A DNA stretch of 64,000 nucleotides from Streptomyces griseomycini (GTDB lineage Bacteria; Actinomycetota; Actinomycetes; Streptomycetales; Streptomycetaceae): positions 124,001 through 188,000 of the forward strand of contig NZ_JACHJI010000006.1 in the NCBI RefSeq assembly GCF_014203535.1. The letters run 5' to 3'. A program made the position numbers and the translations under genes. This document shows, piece after piece, positions 42,456-51,470 of the stretch. The notes under the pieces are model-generated. The model was not told the origin of the DNA. It did no database searches and saw only the letters and a program-made list of their open reading frames with translations. How positions within the stretch are numbered: position 1 is the first letter of the stretch; every line of letters begins with the position of its first letter.

Positions 42456-43699
42456 GCAATCGGCGCACCCGGCGCGCGGCCGTCACCGGCATAGGCGTGA
42501 TCGCGCCCAACGGACTGCGGCCCGACGCCTACTGGAAGTCCGTCAGCGAAGGCGTCCCCGTGCTGGACCGGATCACCCGCGAGGGCTGCGACCACCTGCC
42601 GCTCCGTGTGGCGGGCGAGGTCCGGGCCTTCGACGCGGCGGCCATCGTCGAGGACCGGTTCCTGGTCCAGACCGACCGGTTCAGCCACTTCGCGATGGCC
42701 GCGGCCGCCCTCGCCCTCGACGACGCCGGCCTCGGCAGCGGTGATCCCGCGGAGCCGTTCTCCGTCGGCGTGGTGACCGCCGCCGGTTCGGGAGGCGGCG
42801 AGTTCGGCCAGCGCGAGCTGCAGAAGCTGTGGGGACAGGGCTCGAAGTTCGTCGGCCCGTACCAGTCCATCGCCTGGTTCTACGCGGCGAGCACCGGCCA
42901 GATATCCATACGCGGCGGCTTCAAGGGTCCGTGCGGGGTGGTGGCGAGCGACGAGGCGGGCGGCCTCGACTCCCTCGCGCACGCGGCCCGCGCGGTGCGG
43001 CGCGGCACCGGGACGATGATCGTGGGCGCCGCGGAGGCGCCTCTCGCCCCGTACTCGATGGTGTGCCAGCTCGGCTACCCCGAGCTCAGCACCGTCGACG
43101 ACCCGGACCGCGCCTACCGCCCGTTCACCTCGGGGGCCTGCGGCTTCGTGCCCGCCGAGGGCGGAGCGATCCTCGTCGTCGAGGACGAGGACCGGGCCCG
43201 TGAGCGGGGAGCGGCCGTACGCGCCACCGTGGCCGGTCACGCGGCCACCTTCACCGGGGCCTCCCGCTGGGAGGAGTCCCGGGAGGGTCTCGCCCGCGCG
43301 ATCCGCGGCGCCCTCGACGAGGCGGGCTGCGCCCCCGAGGAGGTCGACGTCGTGTTCGCGGACGCCCTGGGCGTCCCGGAGGCGGACCGCGCCGAGGCGC
43401 TGGCGATCGCCGACGCCCTGGGCGCGCACGGCACCCGGGTGCCCGTCACCGCGCCCAAGACCGGCATCGGGCGCGCCCACTGCGCGGCGCCCGTGCTGGA
43501 CACGGTGGCCGCGGTGCTCGCCCTGGAGCACGGTCAGGTGCCGCCCACGCCCAACGTGTTGGACGTCTGCCACGACCTCGACCTGGTGACGTCGCGCGCT
43601 CGCCCCGCCGAGCTGCGCACCGCCCTCGTCCTCAGCAGAGGACTGATGGGCTCCAACGCGGCGCTGGTCGTGCGCCGTGGTGGCGAATCCGCCCGGTAG
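42452..43699 (+). CDS. whiE ORFIV: spore-pigment chain-length factor / ketosynthase beta (whiE ORFIV)
   Basis: 415 residues, homologous to KS-alpha but without the nucleophile: Cys169 of the partner aligns with Glu168 in VASDEAGGLD. In most chain-length factors this position is Gln, involved in malonyl-ACP decarboxylation and in setting chain length. The remaining fold, including the N-terminal RRAAVTGIGVIAPNG, is intact. It forms the heterodimer with ORFIII and determines the length of the pigment polyketide (a long chain, as in WhiE). Confidence 0.94.
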   Translation: MSNRRTRRAAVTGIGVIAPNGLRPDAYWKSVSEGVPVLDRITREGCDHLPLRVAGEVRAFDAAAIVEDRFLVQTDRFSHFAMAAAALALDDAGLGSGDPAEPFSVGVVTAAGSGGGEFGQRELQKLWGQGSKFVGPYQSIAWFYAASTGQISIRGGFKGPCGVVASDEAGGLDSLAHAARAVRRGTGTMIVGAAEAPLAPYSMVCQLGYPELSTVDDPDRAYRPFTSGACGFVPAEGGAILVVEDEDRARERGAAVRATVAGHAATFTGASRWEESREGLARAIRGALDEAGCAPEEVDVVFADALGVPEADRAEALAIADALGAHGTRVPVTAPKTGIGRAHCAAPVLDTVAAVLALEHGQVPPTPNVLDVCHDLDLVTSRARPAELRTALVLSRGLMGSNAALVVRRGGESAR

Positions 43700-43725
43700 G
43701 ACGGGCGGGGAAGGAGCAGTCCCCC

Positions 43726-43986
43726 ATGATCACCACCGAAGTGACCATCGACGAACTGGCCGCCCTGATGAAGAAGGCGGCCGGCATCACCGTCGACCCC
43801 CAGGAGCTCAAGCAGGCGGCGGAGTCCCCCTTCGACTCCTTCGGCCTGGACTCGCTCGGCCTGCTCGGCATCGTCGGCGAGCTGGAGAACCGGTACGGCC
43901 GGTCGCTTCCCCCCGACTCGGAGCGCTGCAGGACGCCCCGGGAGTTCCTGGACCTCGTCAACAGCACCCTCACGGCTGGAGCCTGA
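43726..43986 (+). CDS. whiE ORFV: spore-pigment acyl carrier protein (whiE ORFV)
   Basis: 86 residues. The phosphopantetheine attachment Ser43 is in FGLDSLGLLG, within the usual helix II. It carries the growing polyketide between ketosynthase and cyclases. ATG 43726 follows GGAAGGAG by about nine bases. Only two bases separate its stop from the GTG of the next gene. Confidence 0.94.
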   Translation: MITTEVTIDELAALMKKAAGITVDPQELKQAAESPFDSFGLDSLGLLGIVGELENRYGRSLPPDSERCRTPREFLDLVNSTLTAGA

Positions 43987-43988
43987 AA

Positions 43989-44471
43989 GTGGCCGGACAC
44001 ACCGAGAACAGCATCACCATCGACGCTCCCTTCGACCTCGTCTGGGAGATGACCAACGACCTCGAGAACTGGCCGAACCTGTTCAGCGAGTACGCCTCGG
44101 TCGAGGTGCTCTCCCGCGAGGGCGACACGACGACGTTCCGGCTGACCATGCACCCGGACGAGAACGGGAAGGTGTGGAGCTGGGTCTCGGAGCGCACCCC
44201 GAACCGCCGGGAGCGGACGGTCCGCGCCCGCCGCGTCGAGACGGGCCCCTTCGCGCACATGGACATCCTGTGGGAGTACGCGGAGCTGCCGGGCGGGGTC
44301 CAGATGCGCTGGATCCAGGACTTCGCGATGAAGCCCGACGCCCCGGTCGACGACGCGTGGATGACGGACAACATCAACCGCAACTCCCGCACCCAGATGG
44401 CCCTCATCCGGGACCGGATCGAGCAGGCCGCCGGCGAGCGCGAGAGCGCGTCCGTGGCGTCCTCCCGCTGA
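43989..44471 (+). CDS. whiE ORFVI: spore-pigment aromatase/cyclase (whiE ORFVI)
   Basis: 160 residues, polyketide cyclase/START-domain fold (TcmN N-domain type): ITIDAPFDLVWEMTNDLENWPNLFSEYASVEVL, the WVSERT and MRWIQDFAMK motifs and the C-terminal helix NSRTQMALIRDRIEQAAG. It directs first-ring cyclisation and aromatisation of the poly-beta-ketone. GTG 43989 gives the natural family start; the upstream frame lies in the ACP gene. Confidence 0.92.
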   Translation: MAGHTENSITIDAPFDLVWEMTNDLENWPNLFSEYASVEVLSREGDTTTFRLTMHPDENGKVWSWVSERTPNRRERTVRARRVETGPFAHMDILWEYAELPGGVQMRWIQDFAMKPDAPVDDAWMTDNINRNSRTQMALIRDRIEQAAGERESASVASSR

Positions 44472-44498
44472 GCGCCCGGTCAGGAAAGGACACACCCG

Positions 44499-44834
44499 AT
44501 GCACCACGCCCTCATCGTCGCCCGGATGAAGCCCGGTTCGGCGCCGCGGATCGCCGACGTGTTCGCCGCCTCCGACCGGGGCGAGCTGCCCCACCTGGTC
44601 GGCGTCAGCCGGCGCAGCCTCTTCCAGTTCGGCGACGACGTGTACCTGCACCTCATCGAGTCCGAGCAGGACCCTGCGCCCGCCATCGCGAAGGTGGCGT
44701 CGCACCCCGAGTTCCGCCGCATCAGCGAGCAGCTGGAGGCGTACGTCAGCCCGTACGACCCCGCCACCTGGCGCAGCCCGAAGGACGCCATGGCGCAGTG
44801 CTTCTACCGCTGGGAGCGCGGCGCCGGTTCCTGA
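44499..44834 (+). CDS. whiE ORFVII: spore-pigment TcmI-type cyclase (whiE ORFVII)
   Basis: 111 residues, ferredoxin-like cyclase fold: MHHALIVARMKPGSAPRIADVFAASDRGELPHLVGVSRRSLFQFGDDVYLHLIE is the conserved core. The family closes later rings in aromatic polyketides. ATG 44499 has AGGAAAGG upstream. Last gene of the operon; order ORFI-VII with divergent ORFVIII matches S. coelicolor whiE. Confidence 0.92.
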   Translation: MHHALIVARMKPGSAPRIADVFAASDRGELPHLVGVSRRSLFQFGDDVYLHLIESEQDPAPAIAKVASHPEFRRISEQLEAYVSPYDPATWRSPKDAMAQCFYRWERGAGS

Positions 44835-44910
44835 CCGGAGCGTCCGACGGACACCACGAGGCCGCCGGGCCCGCGTCAGTCGCGGAGCCGGCGGCCCCGG
44901 GCGGGGCCGG

Positions 44911-45972
44911 TCAGCACATGCCGGCGGGTTCGGAGAGCGTGCAGGTGTTGTGGCTGAACGTGTTGGTCGTGGCGGTGTCCCGGTCGGCCAGGTCGGCCGG
45001 GCTGTTGCCGGTCACCAGGTTGTCGCGGACCTCGTTGCGCTCGCCGGGGGTGCCGGCGGGGTCCTTGGAGAGCACGATGCCGCCGGACAGCGGGGACGTG
45101 CCCTTGTTGTCCTCGACCCGGTTCCAGGCCACCAGCGTCTCCTCGACGCCGGTGAGGACGATGCCCGAGCCCTGCAGGAAGGGCAGCCGCGCCGTCCTGG
45201 GGCAGTGCCTGTTGTTGGCGTGGACGTGATTGCGCGTCACGCTCAGGGCGCCGGCGCGCGGCTTGTTCCCGTCGCCCACCACGAGGACGGCGGCGCAGTT
45301 GCCGGTGGCCTCGTTGCGGTCGACGGCCAGGTCGCGCAGTCGCCGCACGGTGACGCCGACCCGGTTTCCGGTCATCCTGTTGTGCCGGATCACCGTCTTC
45401 CCGGCGTCCCTGGCGCCTTCCTCGGTGTCGACGGTGCCGGCCACGAACAGTCCGGCGTCGCCGTTGTCCTCGACGGCGTTGTGGCTGAGCACGCTGCGCA
45501 CGGAGCGTTCCTCGGCGATGCCCCACCGGCCGTTCTTCTCGGCGGTCACCTGCTGGACCGTCAGCCGGTCGGTCCGGCTGGCCCACAGTCCGCTCTTCTC
45601 GAAGCCCCGCAGCGCCAGCGAGTGCACGGTGACGCGCTCGACGGGCTTCTTGTCGGTACCGGTCACGCAGATGCCGTTCCCCGCCTCGGCGCAGGCGCCC
45701 TTGCCGGCGTCCGTGCCGGGCACCAGGACGGTGCGGTGGGCGCCGTAGCCGCGCAGGGTCAGGTTCGACGTGGTGATGTCGGCGCTCCCCTCGTGGGTGC
45801 CGGGCGCGAGGAGGACGGTGTCCCCCGGCTCCGCGGCGTCCACGGCCCTCTGGATCGACTCCCCCGGCTCCACGCGGTGCACGGTCGGGACGTCGGCCGA
45901 CGGGGCGGCTCCCAGCCCCGCGGCCACGACGGCGGTGGCGCACGCGAGATACGCGATGTGTCGTCTGCTCAT
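44911..45972 (-). CDS. secreted right-handed beta-helix protein (pectate-lyase fold)
   Basis: 353 residues with a signal peptide (1-22) and a mature part made of parallel beta-helix rungs (repeated N-x-V/I patterns: SHNAVEDNGDAGLFV, RHNRMTGNRVGVTV, VDRNEATGNCAAVLVV, EVRDNLVTGN). The N-terminal RVEPGESIQRAVDAAEPGDTVLLAPGTH block is the typical entry to periplasmic copper-binding NosD/pectate-lyase-like helices. Four Cys pairs suggest disulfides. Substrate unknown; carbohydrate binding or lysis is likely. Convergent with the end of the whiE operon; ATG 45972 lacks a clear ribosome binding site. Confidence 0.8.
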   Translation of the reverse strand: MSRRHIAYLACATAVVAAGLGAAPSADVPTVHRVEPGESIQRAVDAAEPGDTVLLAPGTHEGSADITTSNLTLRGYGAHRTVLVPGTDAGKGACAEAGNGICVTGTDKKPVERVTVHSLALRGFEKSGLWASRTDRLTVQQVTAEKNGRWGIAEERSVRSVLSHNAVEDNGDAGLFVAGTVDTEEGARDAGKTVIRHNRMTGNRVGVTVRRLRDLAVDRNEATGNCAAVLVVGDGNKPRAGALSVTRNHVHANNRHCPRTARLPFLQGSGIVLTGVEETLVAWNRVEDNKGTSPLSGGIVLSKDPAGTPGERNEVRDNLVTGNSPADLADRDTATTNTFSHNTCTLSEPAGMC

Positions 45973-46135
45973 GTGCCGAAGCTATGAGCGGGGGTTCCGC
46001 CCCGCCACCGATGATCACCCAGGCGGGCAGGCGTCCGGGGCGGTGGCCCGCCGGCGCGGCCCGGAGCGGCGGGGCGCACGTCCGCTCCGGGGCGGACGGG
46101 GTGGTGGGGACGCCGTGGTTCCCGCCTCTCGCTCG

Positions 46136-47953
46136 TCAGAGGGTTTCGACGTACTCCTCGGTGGGCCCCAGTTCGGGCCGGTCGCGCAGCTCCACCCGGT
46201 CGCCCCGCCGCTGGAGCTCCAGCAGGGTGAGGGTGTTGTCGCCCGGTACGAGCAGCGGTGCGGGCAGGTAGAGCGTGCGCTGGGGGCCGATCTCCCAGTA
46301 GCGGCCGAGCAGGGTGCCGTTGGCCCAGACGAAGCCCTTGGCGAAGCCGGGGAGGGCGAGGAAGCCGTCGGCCGGCTCGGCGACCGCGAACCGTGCCGTC
46401 AGGAACCCGGTGGAGCCGTCCGGCCGCGCGGCGGACACGGCACGCGCCAGGTCGTCCGGTGTCCAGGTGTCGAGCGGCAGCCGGTGCATGGTCCAGCCGT
46501 GCACGAGCCTCCGGCCGATCGCGACACCGCCGAGGATGCCCTTGTGCTCGCCGAGCCGCGGGCCGTAGTTCACCCGCCCCTGGTTCTCCACCAGCAGTTC
46601 CAGACACGCCCGTTCGCCCCGGCCGGTCACCTCGAGCGAGGCGGTCTCCCGGTCGAGGACGCCGAGGGGGACGCCGTCGAGGAAGACCTGGGCGCGGTCG
46701 CGCAGACCGGAGACCGTGAGGGTGTGCCGGCCGCCGGGCAGGCGCGGTCCGGCGCGGTAGAGGACGAGGCCCGACGCCTGCTCCAGTTCCTCGAAGCTCA
46801 GCGGATGGGGGGAGGCCACCGGCTCGGAGACCGCGCGCAGCGCCCCCAGCAGACCGGCTCCGGCGGTGACGGGGACGGCACGGGGGGACAGCAGCGCCGG
46901 TTCGGCGGGCAGCGGGCGGCGCGGCGCTCCGGCGACGGCGTGCAGCCGGTCCCGGAACGCGTGGAACTTCGGGGTGAGCGCGCCGTGTTCGGCGATCGGC
47001 GCGTCGGAGTCGTAGCTGGTCACCGTCGGCCGGAGCAGGTCGCCGTCGTGGTTGGCGCCGGCCCACAGGCCGAAGTTCGTGCCGCCGTGGGCCATGTAGA
47101 CGCTGACCGAGCCGTCGGCGTCGAGGATGTCGGTGAGGGTCCGTGCCGCGCTGTCCACCGACCGGACGTGGTGCTTCTCGCCCCAGTGGTCGAACCAGCC
47201 GTTCCAGAACTCGGCGCACAGGAACGGCTCGTCGCGGCGGCGCGCGCGCAGCAGCCCGGCGGCCTCGTGGGCGTGGGAGCCGAACGTCGCGGCCGCGAGG
47301 TGTCCGGGCAGACTGCCGCCGTCCTGCATCAGCTCGGTGGGACCGTCGGCCGTGTAGAGCAGTTCGGTGATTCCGCGGGCGACCAGGGCGTCCCGCACCC
47401 AGCGGACGTAGGCGTGGTCGTCGCCGTAGCTGCCGTACTCGTTCTCGATCTGGACGGCGACCACCGGCCCGCCGCGCCCCGCCTGCAGGGCCGCGACACG
47501 CGGGATCAGCTCGTCGAACCAGCGTCCGACCTCCGTCAGGTAGGGCGGGTGGGAGCAGCGCGGGCGCATGCCCGGTCGTCCGGTCAGCCAGACGGGCAGC
47601 CCGCCGTTGTCCCACTCGGCGCAGATGTACGGGCCGGGCCGCACGATGACGTCCAGGCCGGTCTCCCGGGCGGTCCGGAGGAAGCGCTCGACGTCGTGTC
47701 CGCCGGTGAAGCGGTACCGCCCCGGACGGGGTTCGTGGAAGTTCCACGGGACGTACGTGTCCACGGTGTTGAGGCCCAGGGCGGCGACCCGTTCGAGCCG
47801 GTCGGCCCACTGGTCGGGGTGGACGCGGAAGTAGTGCAGCGATCCCGCCAGGACGCGGTGCGGGCGCCCGGCCCGCAGGAGCCGGCCGTGCGGGTGGGTC
47901 AGGACGGGGCCGGGCGCACGGTCCTCCGACGCTTCCGATGTGAGCGATGCCAT
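46136..47953 (-). CDS. beta-galactosidase, GH35
   Basis: 605 residues, intracellular (no signal peptide). GH35 hallmarks: GSLHYFRVHPDQW at 37-49, RPGPYICAEWDNGG, the acid/base Glu172 in VQIENEYG and the nucleophile Glu248 in LCAEFWNGW; a galactose-binding jelly-roll domain forms the C-terminus (KGFVWANGTLLGRYW). It removes terminal beta-galactose from oligosaccharides. ATG 47953 follows GGGGGAG. Divergent from a LacI gene 163 bp away, which likely represses it. Confidence 0.92.
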   Translation of the reverse strand: MASLTSEASEDRAPGPVLTHPHGRLLRAGRPHRVLAGSLHYFRVHPDQWADRLERVAALGLNTVDTYVPWNFHEPRPGRYRFTGGHDVERFLRTARETGLDVIVRPGPYICAEWDNGGLPVWLTGRPGMRPRCSHPPYLTEVGRWFDELIPRVAALQAGRGGPVVAVQIENEYGSYGDDHAYVRWVRDALVARGITELLYTADGPTELMQDGGSLPGHLAAATFGSHAHEAAGLLRARRRDEPFLCAEFWNGWFDHWGEKHHVRSVDSAARTLTDILDADGSVSVYMAHGGTNFGLWAGANHDGDLLRPTVTSYDSDAPIAEHGALTPKFHAFRDRLHAVAGAPRRPLPAEPALLSPRAVPVTAGAGLLGALRAVSEPVASPHPLSFEELEQASGLVLYRAGPRLPGGRHTLTVSGLRDRAQVFLDGVPLGVLDRETASLEVTGRGERACLELLVENQGRVNYGPRLGEHKGILGGVAIGRRLVHGWTMHRLPLDTWTPDDLARAVSAARPDGSTGFLTARFAVAEPADGFLALPGFAKGFVWANGTLLGRYWEIGPQRTLYLPAPLLVPGDNTLTLLELQRRGDRVELRDRPELGPTEEYVETL

Positions 47954-48116
47954 GCAGCTCCCCCTCGTGGCGTCTGCTCCGTTCCGGGGAGCAACGGCGG
48001 GAACTATGGCAGACGGTGTTACCGATGCCAAGGGAGCGGTCGCGGATAGACTGCGGCCGGGGGGCGGTACCTGCGGCGACGCGGCCGGAGCCGCGGTTTC
48101 TCTGGAGAAGCGAACG

Positions 48117-49220
48117 ATGGCATCGGACACGCCGGGAACCGGTGGGGGACCCGTGGGGAAACGGGCGGGCGGCGCCGCGCGGCAGCCCGGGATGACCGAT
48201 GTCGCCCGGCTCGCCGGGGTGTCCGCGCAGACGGTGTCCCGGACCCTGGCCGGCCATCCGAACGTGCGGCCGAAGACCCGCGCCAAGGTGCTCGCCGCCG
48301 TCGAGCAGCTCGGCTACCGCAGGAACAACGCGGCGCGGGCGCTGTCCTCGGGGCGCAGCCGGACGATCGGCGTCGTGACCCTGCAGACCGACTCCTCCTC
48401 GCGCACGAACCTGACGTTCGGCATCGAGACGGCGGCGCGGGAGGCGGGCTACACGGTGAGCACCGCGACCACCGCGTCGCTGGACACCGCCGCGATCGAG
48501 GGGGCCCTGTCCCGGCTGGCGGAGCAGGGCGTCGAGGGAGTCGTCCTCTCCGTGCCGCTGGTCCACGTCAGTCCGCGGATCGAGCAGCTCACCCGCCGGG
48601 TGCCGACCGTCACCGTCGACGGGTCACGCACCCCGGCCACCGAGGTCGTCGCCGTCGACCAGGCCCTGGCGGCCCGTCTGGCGACGCGTCACCTGATCGA
48701 CCTGGGGCACGAGAGCGTGTGGCACGTCGCCGGGCCCGGGGAGTGGCTCGACGCCGCCGGCCGCCGCGCCGGCTGGCGCGACACCCTGGAGGCCGCGGGC
48801 CTGGCCGTCCCGCCGGTGCTGGAGGGCGACTGGACGCCCGCCTCCGGGTACCGCAACGGCCTGGTCCTGGGGCGGATCCCCGGCGTCACCGCGGTGTTCG
48901 TGGCGAGCGACGAGATGGCCTTCGGCGTGATCCGCGCCCTTCACGAGCTCGGCAGGAAGGTGCCCGAGGACATCTCCGTCGTCGGCGTGGACGACATCGC
49001 GCTGGCCGAGTACTGCTCACCTTCGCTGACGACGGTCGCTCAGCCGTTCACGCGGATGGGCGCGCTGGCGGTCGCCCACCTGCTGCGGCACATCGAGGAC
49101 CCGGACGCGGCGCCCGAACCCGTCACCGTCGAGCCGACGTTGGTCGTGCGCGCCAGCACGGCACCGCCGCCGGCCGGACCGGCCGGCCGGACCGGCCGAC
49201 CTGGCGGCCCGGCAGCCTGA
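48117..49220 (+). CDS. LacI family regulator
   Basis: 367 residues. After about 28 flexible residues the HTH reads MTDVARLAGVSAQTVSRTLAGHPNVRPKTRAKVLAAVEQLGY (about 25-66), then the effector domain from RTIGVVTLQTDSSS to VVGVDDIALAEYCSPSLTTVAQP, and a Gly/Pro/Arg tail. Divergent from the GH35 gene and upstream of the GH109-like gene, both of which it may control. ATG 48117 has GGAGAAG before it; the longer frame reaches into the divergent promoter and is unlikely. Confidence 0.88.
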   Translation: MASDTPGTGGGPVGKRAGGAARQPGMTDVARLAGVSAQTVSRTLAGHPNVRPKTRAKVLAAVEQLGYRRNNAARALSSGRSRTIGVVTLQTDSSSRTNLTFGIETAAREAGYTVSTATTASLDTAAIEGALSRLAEQGVEGVVLSVPLVHVSPRIEQLTRRVPTVTVDGSRTPATEVVAVDQALAARLATRHLIDLGHESVWHVAGPGEWLDAAGRRAGWRDTLEAAGLAVPPVLEGDWTPASGYRNGLVLGRIPGVTAVFVASDEMAFGVIRALHELGRKVPEDISVVGVDDIALAEYCSPSLTTVAQPFTRMGALAVAHLLRHIEDPDAAPEPVTVEPTLVVRASTAPPPAGPAGRTGRPGGPAA

Positions 49221-49287
49221 CGGCCTCGCGTGACGCGACGGCACGGGCACGGACACGCACCGGGATGACGTGTGTGATGCTCGATCC

Positions 49288-49313
49288 TGCTCGTAAACGC
49301 TTCTTATCGAGCA
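49288..49313. promoter_or_regulatory. LacI-type operator candidate upstream of the GH109-like gene
   Basis: TGCTCG (49288-49293) and CGAGCA (49308-49313) flank AAACGCTT (49295-49302), which fits the AARCGYTT core of LacI-family operators, 111 bp before the gene. Nearby TTGACA at 49318 may be part of its promoter. Confidence 0.45.
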
Positions 49314-49423
49314 CGTATTGACATGTAACCGCCGAGCCCGCAGAGTCATGCCCCGACGGTCCCCACCGTCCCGACAGTGCACCGGCAGTGATGCAAGCCA
49401 CCCCACCGAGGAGTGTTGCCGTC

Positions 49424-50851
49424 ATGTCCGAAATCCCCGCTGTCTCCCGCCGACTGCTCCTGGGCGGAGCCGTCGCCACCGGCGCGCTCGCGGCCGGGGT
49501 GACCGCCGCGTCCCCGACGGCGTCGGCCGCGTCCGGGCAGGCTCCCCGCCGCAGACCCGGACAGAAGTCGATGATCGGCGTCCCGTTCGACGCCCACAGA
49601 ACCGTCCGCGTCGGTGTGATCGGCCTGGGCAACCGGGGTTCGGGCATGGTCACGGGCTGGGCGGCCGTACCCGGCTGCACCGTGACCGCCGTCTGCGACA
49701 TCCGCGCCGAGCGCGCGAAGCGCGCCGCCGACCGCCTGGCGGGCAGGGGCGAGCCGCGCCCCGCCGAGTACGGCGGCTCCGCCGACTCCTACGCCCGGAT
49801 GCTCGAGCGCGACGACATCGACCTGGTGTACGTCGCCACGCCGTGGGAGTTCCACCACGAGCACGGCAGGGCGGCGTTGCTGAGCGGCAGGCACGCCGTG
49901 GTGGAACTTCCCGTCGCGACCGAACTGCGTCAGCTGTGGGACCTCGTCGACACCTCCGAGCGCACCCGCAGGCACCTGCTCCTCGCGGAGAACTGCAGCT
50001 ACGGCCGCAACGAACTGGCCATGCTCAGGATGGCGCACGCCGGCCTGTTCGGGGACGTCACCAACGGCCACGGCGGCTACCTGCACGACCTGCGTGAACT
50101 CCTCTTCTCCGACACCTACTACACCGACTCCTGGCGGCGGCTGTGGCACACCCGCAGCACCGCGTCCCTCTACCCCATGCACGGGCTGGCCCCGATCGCG
50201 GCGGCCATGGACGTCAACCGCGGCGACCGGATGACCACGCTGCGCGCCACCGCGACCGCCCCGAAGGGGCTGGCCGACTACCGCGAGCGCTTCGTCCCCC
50301 GGGACCACCCGTCCTGGAAGGAGACGTACGTCAACGGTGACCTGATCACCTGCATGATCGAGACGGAGAAGGGACGGGTCATCCGGGCCGAGCACGACGT
50401 GAGTTCGCCCCGGCCCTACAGCCGGATCAACACCCTCGCCGGCAGCCGCGGGATCGTCGAGGACTACGCCGGGCCCGCCCCGACCGGCGCGCGCGTCTAC
50501 CTCGAACCGGACCACGGCGGCCACGCCTGGCGCGACTTCGCCGACTACCGCAAGGAGTTCGACCACTGGCTGTGGCGGAAGGTCGGTGACGACGCCGCGA
50601 ACAACGGCGGTCACGGCGGCATGGACTACGTCCTGCAGTGGCGCACGGTGCAGCTGATGCGCGCCGGGCTGGTGCCCGACATCGACGTCTACGACTCCGC
50701 GGCCTGGTGCGCGGCGGTCCCGCTGAGCGCGGCGTCCCTGGCCCGGAAGGGCCGTCCGGTCGAGATCCCCGACTTCACGCGGGGCGCCTGGGCCGACGCG
50801 CGGCGGCCCGGACTCGACTCGGATCCCACCGAGATGCCGCCCGTCGGCTGA
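49424..50851 (+). CDS. Tat-exported Gfo/Idh/MocA-family protein (GH109-like)
   Basis: 475 residues. A twin-arginine signal (SRRLLLGG, Arg9-Arg10, hydrophobic stretch to Ala) precedes an NAD-binding Rossmann domain (VGVIGLGNRGSG at 63-74) and the MocA C-terminal domain. The motifs DLVYVATPWEFHHEH and GGYLHDLRELLF, plus ending NGGHGGMDYVL, match GH109 alpha-N-acetylgalactosaminidases, which use tightly bound NAD in an oxidation-elimination mechanism; Tat export of the folded, cofactor-loaded enzyme fits. Substrate assignment is from family resemblance only. Confidence 0.86.
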   Translation: MSEIPAVSRRLLLGGAVATGALAAGVTAASPTASAASGQAPRRRPGQKSMIGVPFDAHRTVRVGVIGLGNRGSGMVTGWAAVPGCTVTAVCDIRAERAKRAADRLAGRGEPRPAEYGGSADSYARMLERDDIDLVYVATPWEFHHEHGRAALLSGRHAVVELPVATELRQLWDLVDTSERTRRHLLLAENCSYGRNELAMLRMAHAGLFGDVTNGHGGYLHDLRELLFSDTYYTDSWRRLWHTRSTASLYPMHGLAPIAAAMDVNRGDRMTTLRATATAPKGLADYRERFVPRDHPSWKETYVNGDLITCMIETEKGRVIRAEHDVSSPRPYSRINTLAGSRGIVEDYAGPAPTGARVYLEPDHGGHAWRDFADYRKEFDHWLWRKVGDDAANNGGHGGMDYVLQWRTVQLMRAGLVPDIDVYDSAAWCAAVPLSAASLARKGRPVEIPDFTRGAWADARRPGLDSDPTEMPPVG

Positions 50852-51052
50852 GCGCGGCCGGGAGCCCCCGGACGTCGTCGCCGGTGCCTCGCGGGCACGG
50901 GACCGCGAGCCCCCGGCGGCGGCCCGGCCGCGGTCGGCCGACGGTCCGCCCGGCTCGGGAGCCGGGGCCCCGGTCGGGGTCGCCGCCCGTCGCCGTCACC
51001 CGGTCCGGCTCCACGGCGGGCGGCCCGGCCCCTCGGTGCCGGGCCGGTGCCG

Positions 51053-51271
51053 TCAACGGTTCATGGCCGCCCAGAACTCCTCGAAGGACATCCGGCCGTC
51101 GCCGTCGGTGTCGAGCGAGTCGATCAGTTCCCGGGCCTGCGACTCCGTGATCTCGGAGCCCTCCAGCTCCGCCACGACCTTCCGGTACTCGTCCACGGTG
51201 ACCAGGCCGTCCCCGTCCACGTCGTAGCGCTCGAAGACCTTCCGCGCCGCCGTCTCCACGATGTCCGCCAT
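51053..51271 (-). CDS. small EF-hand calcium-binding protein
   Basis: 72 residues with two canonical EF-hands: DVDGDGLVTVDEY (about 17-29) and DTDGDGRMSFEEF (about 53-65), each with Asp/Asn at 1,3,5 and Glu at 12, linked by helices. Similar Streptomyces proteins (CabC type) buffer calcium during aerial growth and spore germination; whether this is CabC itself I cannot say. ATG 51271 follows AAGGA. It is divergent from helR, and the RAE lies in their shared upstream region. Confidence 0.88.
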   Translation of the reverse strand: MADIVETAARKVFERYDVDGDGLVTVDEYRKVVAELEGSEITESQARELIDSLDTDGDGRMSFEEFWAAMNR

Positions 51272-51344
51272 GTGCTCCGTCCTTCTGCGATCTTCGCTGA
51301 CGTGCTCACACTATCCGCCCGCGGCGGACGGCGGAAAAGAGAAA

Positions 51345-51370
51345 GGCAAGGAGGTCACCCACTCCTTGCC
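51345..51370. promoter_or_regulatory. inverted repeat GGCAAGGAG / CTCCTTGCC
   Basis: Perfect 9-bp arms (51345-51353 and 51362-51370) with an 8-bp spacer, 24 bp from the RAE. The arms contain GGCAAGG/CCTTGCC, also present in the RAE. It could be an operator, a second contact site, or an RNA hairpin in the divergent transcript. Confidence 0.5.
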
Positions 51371-51393
51371 ACTCTCAACTTATAGCGCACCGG

Positions 51394-51413
51394 GGGGCTT
51401 GCGGCAAGGCCCC
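51394..51413. promoter_or_regulatory. rifamycin-associated element (RAE) upstream of helR
   Basis: GGGGCTTGCGGCAAGGCCCC, identical to the conserved inverted repeat described for rifamycin-inducible genes in actinobacteria. It lies 57 bp before the helR start; TTGCGG within it and CAGAAT at 51424 (19-bp spacing) may be the -35 and -10 elements, so the RAE would cover the -35. Confidence 0.9.
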
Positions 51414-51470
51414 AGCGGTACCGCAGAATGGCCGGCCAAAGCCAGGACCTGCGGAAACGGGAGTCGCTCA

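Noticed and set aside
47940..48116. Longer LacI start at 47940
   Set aside because: It would overlap the divergent GH35 promoter and start codon region and has no ribosome binding site; ATG 48117 matches family length.
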